DNA of 64,000 nt from Laspinema sp. D2d (GTDB lineage Bacteria; Cyanobacteriota; Cyanobacteriia; Cyanobacteriales; Laspinemataceae). Location of the stretch: contig NZ_JAMXFC010000012.1 in assembly GCF_025370755.1 (NCBI RefSeq), positions 96,823 through 160,822 on the forward strand, given 5' to 3'. This document shows, piece by piece, positions 57,427 to 64,000 of the stretch. Position 1 is the first letter of the stretch. Each line of letters starts with the position of its first letter. The notes below the pieces were generated by a model that was given only the letters and a program-made list of their open reading frames with translations, was not told the origin of the DNA and ran no database searches. The position numbers were made by a program, and so were the translations under genes.

Positions 57427-58689
57427 TTATGGCTCTTTCTTGCTAAAATTTGTTCTAATCTCTTCTCTGACACTAGCAGTTTCCCGCTCATATCGGAATT
57501 GATCAAGGGTTCCGTCCTGGATTTTAGCGATCGCCTCCTCAATCGCCTCTAGTGGCACTAGAAACCACTCCCTCGGCTTAACGGGCATATCAAAGCGATC
57601 GCGCAATTCCAAATCTAATCGCACACTGGCGAAAAACTTTTGTAGGATTGCCTCCAGTTTTTTTCGGTTAATATTAGCCAGCTTAAACGTTGCCACAATT
57701 TCTACATCGGCTAACAAATAAGTCGGATCCTGTTTCGCGTTAGCAATCCGCTTTTTGACATCCCCACCCGTCACCCCAATTTTATGAATAATCGACCGAT
57801 TTTGAGCAATAAAAGGATGCTCAGACTCACTCCGCAATACATAAATATAACCCGTGGGTAAATCCTCTTCGGATTCAACTTCCGGTTCAGCTTGAAAGGA
57901 AAATAACGGGCCTAAATCCAGCTTAGTAATGCGACGGCTCTTTTTATCTTTATTTAAAGCGCGCTGAAATGAGCGAAACAAAGGATTACTCTCAGTGCCA
58001 TTGTCAAAAATCACCCGCATCCGGCAATTTTTAAGCCCATACTCACTAACAAACATCTCCCCCATCTCAACCACCCAAACTTTTTGTCCCTCCAGAATAA
58101 ACAAATCCCCCGGATTAATCGTGGCATTATCTTGATATTTCACCGTTTGCCGTTCCCCAGTTTTTAACTGACGGGCAACTTCATCAAACTTGGATTTAAA
58201 TTCATCAAAATCCTCACAAGGAAAGCGCTGGGCCACTTCCTCCGCTGCCTTTATTTCTCGACGCGATCGCACATGAATGAGCTGAGTAACATCGTTTTCT
58301 GAAGCCGCATCAACCCCAAGAGAAGCCAACAGCGCCGCATCAATTTCGTCTTCTTCGAGTTCTGTTTCTAAAGCCCAATTGACATCATTTTCCGCATTTA
58401 AAAGCCCTTGGGAGTCCAAAGGTTCTAGGAGGGCGCGACATTCCTCTGATGCCCGCAGGCGTTCCAGGCGCACCGCATAGAGGCGATCGAAAATATCCCG
58501 ATCTTCCCCATGTTGAGGCAGTCTACCTGTTTCCGCGACAAACCGCTCAATTTCCTCAAAACCGGCGATAATCCGCTCTTCTCTGGGGGAATATTGGCGA
58601 GTGGGTTCCGGGGTGATATCTATCCCCAACTCAGCCAACAATTCTAAATCTTCATCAGTGGTGGATTTGTTAGGGGTGGATTTAGGCAT
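57427..58689 (-). CDS. GIY-YIG/T5orf172-type nuclease family protein
   Basis: A 420-residue protein. The N-terminal 200 residues are helical and acidic (TTDEDLELLAELGIDITPEP at the start). A central beta-rich segment (NATINPGDLFILEGQKVWVVEMGEM) follows, then a GIY-YIG-type domain from about 277 (GYIYVLR ... HKIGVTGGDVKKRIANA ... KKLEAILQKFF ... KPREWFLVP). GIY-YIG proteins nick or cut DNA with a single metal ion; the T5orf172 subgroup is common in phage and defence loci. Located between two Fic genes (19 and 6 bases apart), so it is translationally linked to them. Confidence 0.87.
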   Translation of the reverse strand: MPKSTPNKSTTDEDLELLAELGIDITPEPTRQYSPREERIIAGFEEIERFVAETGRLPQHGEDRDIFDRLYAVRLERLRASEECRALLEPLDSQGLLNAENDVNWALETELEEDEIDAALLASLGVDAASENDVTQLIHVRSRREIKAAEEVAQRFPCEDFDEFKSKFDEVARQLKTGERQTVKYQDNATINPGDLFILEGQKVWVVEMGEMFVSEYGLKNCRMRVIFDNGTESNPLFRSFQRALNKDKKSRRITKLDLGPLFSFQAEPEVESEEDLPTGYIYVLRSESEHPFIAQNRSIIHKIGVTGGDVKKRIANAKQDPTYLLADVEIVATFKLANINRKKLEAILQKFFASVRLDLELRDRFDMPVKPREWFLVPLEAIEEAIAKIQDGTLDQFRYERETASVREEIRTNFSKKEP

Positions 58690-58708
58690 AGTTAGGTTGT
58701 ACTTGTTT

Positions 58709-59857
58709 TTAGGGATCTTGGAAAACAGCCAAATAGGGGGCGTAAGAAAATGCTCGATTGCGTTTTTGTCCAGTAATTTCTTGCAGAATACCTATAGCGC
58801 TAAGATCTTTAATCAAGGTATTGGCGTTGGGATAAGACAAACTGGTAAGGTCTTGAGCGTGTTCCACAGTGAAAATTGGTTTGAAGTAAAGGCTTTCAAG
58901 CAAGGCAATTGCATTACCGGCTCTACGTCCCATTGCATTCAGCACTAATTGCCGATGCTCCTCTTTCAAATTAACTATTTTACGGGCGGTAGCGGCAGCT
59001 TCTTGAGCCACTTCATAAACACCACGCAGAAAAAATTTTAACCAACCTTCCCAGTCGCCCCTATCTCGTATGGCCTGAAGGCGATCATAGTATTCAGCGC
59101 GATATTTTTTAAAATAGTAAGAAATGTAGAGCAAAGGACGTTGCAATATATTCTGTTCGCACAACAGAAAAGTGATTAACAATCGTCCTGTTCTGCCATT
59201 TCTATCTAAAAAAGGATGAATCGTTTCAAACTGAGCATGAGCTAACCCAACCTTGATGAGAGTAGGCATAGGTCGTGGATTATGCAGAAACTTTTCTAAA
59301 TTATCTAGGCATTGGAGCATTTCATGGGGTGGTGGAGGAACATAAGTCGCTTCTGAGAGGGAACACCCTCCTGCACCAATCCAATTCTGACTACGACGAA
59401 ATTCTCCAGGATTACGCTCCGATCCTCTTACCCCACTCATTAGCTTTTGATGAATTTCTCGAATTAATCGCAAAGAGATAGGCAGTTCCTTAAGACGTTC
59501 CAGACCATAATTAATGGCAAAAACATAGTTTACGACTTCAGCAACTTCTTGCGGATTATCTGGTTCTATAGCCTGAGATTCAAATTCTAGCACATCTATT
59601 AAAGACGCTTGCGTACCCTCAATTTGACTCGATAAAACTGCTTCTTTACGAACGTACATAAATACGAATAAATCGGGGTTTGGGAGCGCATCCGTTGCAC
59701 CATCTAAACGACCCAATGCCCGATCGGCTTGAGATAGCAAATTCCACATTTCCTGATCCATCATAATCTCAGGGTTAGGCGGCAAGGGTTTGGGGATAAA
59801 GGCCCTGTAGCCTTCTACCTGTTCTATGTATTGACCTGCTCTCGATGTCCCAAGCAT
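58709..59857 (-). CDS. Fic-family protein (copy 1)
   Basis: A 382-residue Fic protein with the Fic N-terminal domain (FMYVRKEAVLSSQIEGTQASL, about 66-86). The inhibitory motif S76-x3-E80-G81 is intact. The active-site loop reads HPFLDRNGRTGR (214-225): His and NGR are present, but the usual Gly/Ala before N is Arg. This may weaken nucleotide binding. A C-terminal winged-helix-like region (about 315-375) follows. Its stop codon coincides with the end of the duplicated 5' region of the GIY-YIG gene. Confidence 0.9.
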   Translation of the reverse strand: MLGTSRAGQYIEQVEGYRAFIPKPLPPNPEIMMDQEMWNLLSQADRALGRLDGATDALPNPDLFVFMYVRKEAVLSSQIEGTQASLIDVLEFESQAIEPDNPQEVAEVVNYVFAINYGLERLKELPISLRLIREIHQKLMSGVRGSERNPGEFRRSQNWIGAGGCSLSEATYVPPPPHEMLQCLDNLEKFLHNPRPMPTLIKVGLAHAQFETIHPFLDRNGRTGRLLITFLLCEQNILQRPLLYISYYFKKYRAEYYDRLQAIRDRGDWEGWLKFFLRGVYEVAQEAAATARKIVNLKEEHRQLVLNAMGRRAGNAIALLESLYFKPIFTVEHAQDLTSLSYPNANTLIKDLSAIGILQEITGQKRNRAFSYAPYLAVFQDP

Positions 59858-59922
59858 TGTTATCGGTTCCGATAATACTGAGTCGATTTTGATTCTATAT
59901 TATCAATATTAGCCTCTTTTCG

Positions 59923-60189
59923 TTAATAAGCCTCTGGCTGCCAGACCAAAAATAAGGGGCCTACTACATCTAGCTTACTAATGCGACGGCTGGCTTTATC
60001 CTGATTTAAGCTTACCTGGCGCGATTTCCTCGCCTCTGGCTGTGCAAACGCCACAGTAAATCTCGCTCGGTTCCATTTGTATGCATCATCTGCAATCTGT
60101 AACGAACAGGGTCTGATCTCTATCCCCAACTCAGCCCACAATTCTAAATCTTCATCAGTGGTGGATTTGTTGGATGTGGATTTAGGCAT
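59923..60189 (-). pseudogene. Internally deleted copy of the GIY-YIG gene
   Basis: Begins MPKSTSNKSTTDEDLELWAELGIEI, matching the intact protein's first 24 residues. After about 35 unrelated codons it continues LNQDKASRRISKLDVVGPLF, matching a site near residue 255 of the intact copy. Over 200 codons are missing. The 5' 92 bases including the leader match the intact copy with five differences by my count. Confidence 0.85.
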
Positions 60190-60220
60190 GGTTAGGTTGT
60201 ACTTGTTTTTCATGTCGCTT

Positions 60221-60237
60221 TGGAGGCTCTGCCTCCA
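60221..60237. repeat. Small hairpin TGGAGGC/GCCTCCA
   Basis: Seven-base perfect stem with a TCT loop (60228-60230), between the helicase stop codon and the GIY-YIG remnant. No T-tract, so probably an mRNA processing or repeat element. Confidence 0.45.
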
Positions 60238-60345
60238 GTCCCTAAGTAAGGGTTTAAGCTGCCTATTGTACCTGTAACGACTTTACCTCGTCATCAAAGG
60301 TACAGGCGGCTACAGGCAGTCGGCAGAAATCCCTTCACGAGGAAC

Positions 60346-62385
60346 CTATCCATTTTTTTCTTCTATAACTTTTCGTTTTAGGACAGCAATCCCTTCCGCC
60401 ATTTGTTTTTCCCAAGGATCGGCTGCAGTGAGGGAAGGCAAACGACCTTTTTCCTGTTGGAACCGCCGGGCCCGTTTTGCTAACTCTCGCGCTTCTTCTA
60501 GGCTGAGATTAGTGCGCTTGGCGGCGATCGCCTCTGCTACCTGCTTGAGTCGTTCTTCACTCATGGACTTGGCGAGAATCGCATAAGCTTCCCCAAAAGG
60601 ATTAATTCGGTCAATCAAATCAATATCTAAATCCGTTACAGATAGGGCAAATTGCCGCACTCCATCAATTAGAGCCGTGTTTTTTGTAACTAACCCCTCT
60701 CCTTCATTCAGGGTTTTCTTCGCTTGTTGCACCAAATTGAGAGCGGCGATCGCGTGTTGGCGAACTGCTTCTCGATCCTGTTCATCAAGGTTCGGGAATT
60801 TGTCTTTAATAATCTTACCCATCCGCAATTGCGTCAGTTCCTCGGGTACTAATTCCTCATCAAATAACCCGCGCTCAATACTTGGCTTATCTTGCACAAA
60901 AGCCGTTACCAATTCCGTTAAATCTTCCTGACAAATGCGCGCAGCTTCCGGGCTTTTGGGTAGGGTTAGTCCCTTGATTTCTAGCTCAATTTGCCCCGTT
61001 TGTGGATTAACGCCCATATTGCACCGACTCGAATCATAGCCACTTTCTGCATACTCAAAGCCGGGAGTCGGTTGATTGTCTGGGCGCTTCGGTTTGAACT
61101 CAAAGCGGGGGGCGAGGACCTGTTCCATCAGCAGACTAGCGGCGATCGCCTTGATGGTATCATTCACCGCCTCAGTCACCATCATTTCGCTGGCATCCGG
61201 TTCAGCAATTAAGTTCGTAAACCGGGCGCGGGTTTTACCCGGTGCATCGCGGGTCGCCCGCCCAATAATCTGGACAATTTCTGTTAAACTGGAACGGTAG
61301 CCAATGGTTAAAGCGTGTTCGCACCAAATCCAGTCAAACCCTTCTTTTGCCATCCCCAAGGCGATAATAATATCTACATGATGAGGGTTATTTTTCTGGC
61401 TGGAATCTTTCAGGGCAGCGGAGACTTTCTCCCGCTTGTTGGGGTCATCATCTACCAAGTCGGCAATCTTCAAAATCTTGCCATCGGCAGTTTTGACCTG
61501 TTGAAATCCGGTATTCGGGTCAATGCCCTGCCATTCTCCCAGGGCCTCAATAATATGTTCCACTTCCCGGATTTTATCTTTGGTACTTTCCCGGGAATTA
61601 ACATTCGGAATATGCAGAATAGTTTTTTCATGGGGGTTGAGAACCTCCATAATTTCATCGGTGTAGTTACCCGAGTAAAAATAATAGCCGATATCCAGTT
61701 GCTTTAGATATTGATAGCCATTGAGTTGTTCATAATAGGTGTAGGTAACCGGGTGAAATTTAGCTGCGTCTTCGGGATGTAGCACCTCTTCCGCATCGCC
61801 GCGAAAATAAGAACCCGTCATAGCGACGATGTGGGTTTTGTCACGAGTCATGAGTTGGCGGATATGATCCCCCAGCTTGTTGTCCGGGTTAGAAGAAACA
61901 TGGTGAAATTCATCCACGGCAATCAGGCGATCGTCTAACATTTCCACCCCGAATTTATCCACCGCAAACCGAAACGTAGCATGAGTACAAACCAATACTT
62001 TCGCTTCGCTATCGATAAATTTTTTTACCGCTTCTACTTTACCACCATCATTACCCGGGGCGTTGCAGAGATTCCACTTCGGTTCAACTTCCCAATCAGC
62101 CCAAAAGCCAAATTCACTCAGGGGTTCATCGTAGAAACTAGCCCCGATCGCCTTTTCGGGGACAACAATAATCGCTTGTTTGAGCTTCTGGTGAGTCAGC
62201 TTATCCAAAGCAATAAACATCAGCGCCCGACTTTTTCCAGAGGCGGGGGGAGATTTAATTAGCAGATATTGTTCCCCCCGTTTCTGGTAGGCGCGTTCTT
62301 GCATGGGACGCATCCCAAGGGAGTTGATGCGGGTGGAAGTGCCATCATGGGCGTAGGTGACGGAAACGGAGGGAATTGCGATCAT
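60346..62385 (-). CDS. DEAD/DEAH-box helicase family protein
   Basis: A 679-residue superfamily 2 helicase-like ATPase. Walker A PPASGKS (46-52), Walker B DEFH (158-161), motif III MTGSYF (about 193), and motif VI QIIGRATRD in the second RecA domain. The C-terminal region (about 470-679) is helical and family-specific. Full length. It opens the minus-strand island and probably supplies the motor function for the restriction-like system. The product acts on DNA (inference from context). Confidence 0.92.
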   Translation of the reverse strand: MIAIPSVSVTYAHDGTSTRINSLGMRPMQERAYQKRGEQYLLIKSPPASGKSRALMFIALDKLTHQKLKQAIIVVPEKAIGASFYDEPLSEFGFWADWEVEPKWNLCNAPGNDGGKVEAVKKFIDSEAKVLVCTHATFRFAVDKFGVEMLDDRLIAVDEFHHVSSNPDNKLGDHIRQLMTRDKTHIVAMTGSYFRGDAEEVLHPEDAAKFHPVTYTYYEQLNGYQYLKQLDIGYYFYSGNYTDEIMEVLNPHEKTILHIPNVNSRESTKDKIREVEHIIEALGEWQGIDPNTGFQQVKTADGKILKIADLVDDDPNKREKVSAALKDSSQKNNPHHVDIIIALGMAKEGFDWIWCEHALTIGYRSSLTEIVQIIGRATRDAPGKTRARFTNLIAEPDASEMMVTEAVNDTIKAIAASLLMEQVLAPRFEFKPKRPDNQPTPGFEYAESGYDSSRCNMGVNPQTGQIELEIKGLTLPKSPEAARICQEDLTELVTAFVQDKPSIERGLFDEELVPEELTQLRMGKIIKDKFPNLDEQDREAVRQHAIAALNLVQQAKKTLNEGEGLVTKNTALIDGVRQFALSVTDLDIDLIDRINPFGEAYAILAKSMSEERLKQVAEAIAAKRTNLSLEEARELAKRARRFQQEKGRLPSLTAADPWEKQMAEGIAVLKRKVIEEKNG

Positions 62386-62643
62386 TAGGCTAATGGGTTA
62401 ACGGGATAGTTTAGGGTTAGGCAATCAGACAGTCACACCCTTGTCACAGTTTAAACAAAATGAGCGAGATCCCTGGTGGAGTCGGCAGCGCGATCGCCCC
62501 GGATATTGGGTTACTCATACACCATCCGATTGTGATAGACGTTTAAAAAACCGATGCGTTCTGTCAGTCCCAACCACAGTAAAATCAGGATATCCCAAAT
62601 TCGGGTAGGTGTTCCATAGACCAACGAGCAGGCGGTAGGAAAA

Positions 62644-63612
62644 ATGGGTCAACAGGGCAAGGACTTTGAGATTGAGTTAGAGTTAGAGCAGTTGCGTCAG
62701 GCGATGGCAGCGCCACCAGCAGAAGAATCGGCGCACACCGAGACAGACGATCGCCCAAAAGCATCACCGAATCCAGTCGCGTCACCATCTTCCCTGAAAC
62801 CCAAACCATTAATCGCTGTGATCGCCTTGTTGGGACTGACGGTGGGGGGAAGTGCGATCGCCGCACTTCAGGTTCAGCAGTGGGCGCTAACCACCTCCAC
62901 TACCATTGGCACTCAGATAGAAAGTGCGCAAAAAACGGTAGATATTGACCGGCTGAAACAGCACCGAAAAACTCTTAAAACTGCCATCGTTGTCCTTGAA
63001 AAAATTCCTAATTTACCGGGTTTCAACTATCAACAAGCCCAGGCGAATTTACCGCAATTGCGATCGCTTCAAACTACGGTAGAACTAAACCTAACCGCCA
63101 CTGAACGCCTCAAACGAGCAGAAACTCTGGCAATGGAAGCGGCAGTGCTCGTCCAAAATCCTCCTCATCCGCTACAAGTTTGGGCAAAAGCACAGGAGAA
63201 ATGGCAGGAAGCGATCGCTCAATTAGAGAGCATTTCACCGGATACTATCGTGATTTCTACCGCCGAACAAAAGTTATCAAGCTATCAAACTAACTTGACC
63301 ACAATTAACCAACAAATGGCGACTGCACAAAAATCAGTAGACTTTAATAATCGAGGTGCTGCGGAAATTAGTAAACGAGACTATCGGCGCGCCCTTCAAT
63401 ATTTTAACCAGGCGATCGCCCTGAATGCCAGCCAACCAGAAGCCTACATCGGACAAGGAATCGCTTACTCAGAACTTGGAAATAATCTCCAAGCTATTCA
63501 ACACTATGACAAAGCCATCCAACTCAATTCTAACTTTGCCGAAGCCTACTACAACCCAGGGCAACCTCATCTAATTTGGTATAAATTGTACTTGACAAAA
63601 AGGCAATCATAG
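62644..63612 (+). pseudogene. TPR-repeat protein interrupted by an insertion element
   Basis: A single membrane segment (LIAVIALLGLTVGGSAIAALQV, about 59-80) anchors the protein. One unit of the roughly 75-residue WQEAIAxL repeat (about 160-225) is followed by two TPR units (DFNNRGAAEISKRDYRRALQYF and after). The reading breaks at YYN|PGQPHLIW where a TPR YYNRG motif would be expected, at about 63557, the presumed left end of an IS. So the gene is truncated; its 3' part should lie beyond the window. Divergent from the helicase gene. Confidence 0.75.
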
Positions 63613-63686
63613 GGTGTGTGCCATTTAATGATGGGCAATTCTATAATGTCTAAAATAGTAAGTCGGCAACGCTTAGGTAAAACTCT

Positions 63687-63935
63687 ATGAATAAAGGATT
63701 CGCACCAGTTCAGGCCACATCTAAATCAAAGTCAGGGCTGAACAAAAACCAACCCCTTTCCATGCAAAAGTTACAAGGGAGCTTGTCACATTATTTTGAT
63801 GACGTACCGGATCCAAGAGTAAACCGAACCAAACGCCACTTAATTAAAGACATTATTGTGATTGCGCTCCTGTCTACAATAGCTGGGGGTGATGGATGGG
63901 AGGACATGGAAAATTATGGCCTAATACCAATTTAA
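63687..63935 (+). pseudogene. ISAs1-family transposase, N-terminal fragment
   Basis: Residues from about 26 (MQKLQGSLSHYFDDVPDPRVNRTKRHLIKDIIVIALLSTIAGGDGWEDMENYG) match the N-terminal domain of ISAs1/H-repeat transposases. The frame then ends after LIPI, at 82 residues against about 370 for the family, so the DDE catalytic core is missing. Confidence 0.85.
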
Positions 63936-63980
63936 AATGAAATAGCATAAGATGGAAGCAGTATTTGATAGAGGTGGCTG

Positions 63981-64000
63981 ATGGCAGGTCGGATGAAGCT
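63981..64000 (+). CDS. Start of a frame cut by the window edge
   Basis: ATG at 63981 with GAGGTGG about five bases upstream; only MAGRMK is visible. Probably the transposase of the second element inserted into the ISAs1 copy, but too short to identify. Confidence 0.3.

Larger units (their letters stand above)
63557..64000 (+). mobile_element. ISAs1-type insertion element, itself interrupted
   Basis: The left end is placed at CAGGGCAACC (63557). It carries a truncated ISAs1-family transposase. Sequence after about 63,923 no longer continues the transposase, so a second insertion is likely. The right boundaries are outside the window. Confidence 0.65.

Overview
The window comes from the chromosome of a cyanobacterium, most likely a filamentous Oscillatoriales-type organism. 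The HIP1 palindrome GCGATCGC occurs throughout, inside and between genes. The gene content also fits: a ChlH-type magnesium chelatase subunit, a haemagglutinin-CHAT giant protein, XisI, Uma2-type nucleases, many TPR proteins and several cyanobacterial proteins of unknown function. Genus is not resolved by reading alone. I found no rRNA, tRNA or CRISPR array.

Left part (1-29,232): mostly housekeeping and envelope genes on both strands. These are a metallophosphoesterase cut by the window edge, a secreted serpin, a proline-rich lipoprotein, an orphan OmpR-family regulator, hisG followed by an ABC exporter, twin TPR proteins with DYWAWY repeats, aspA, a DUF362 protein, a free CHAT protease-like protein, ribD divergent from an MscS channel, a peroxiredoxin-glutaredoxin fusion, a TSUP permease, a class 3 aldehyde dehydrogenase, a lipoprotein made of five copies of a roughly 75-residue repeat, a Uma2 nuclease with a truncated tandem copy, and a short, probably paralogous ChlH.

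Middle part (29,300-51,400): a membrane-anchored receiver-like protein, an exported protein, and a 2,750-residue secreted protein (haemagglutinin N-terminus, tandem repeats, proline-rich spacer, C-terminal CHAT domain). A decayed fragment of a second CHAT gene lies just upstream of it. Then come an LprI-like double-domain protein, a transglutaminase/DUF2126 protein, a zinc-ribbon protein, two cyanobacterial proteins of unknown function and a GHL10-type glycoside hydrolase. Long gaps here carry two dispersed G/C-rich repeat families and several strong hairpins.

Right part (51,434-62,385): a defence-like island read mainly on the minus strand. It holds a helicase, a broken GIY-YIG copy, a Fic protein, an intact GIY-YIG/T5orf172 protein, a second Fic protein, XisI (opposite strand), an Rpn-type nuclease and an MmeI-like DNA methyltransferase. 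This set looks like a modular restriction-modification-like system with toxin-type and mobile-DNA genes inserted among the core parts. It is the most interesting candidate here. The window ends with a TPR gene interrupted by an ISAs1-type element, which is itself interrupted by further sequence.
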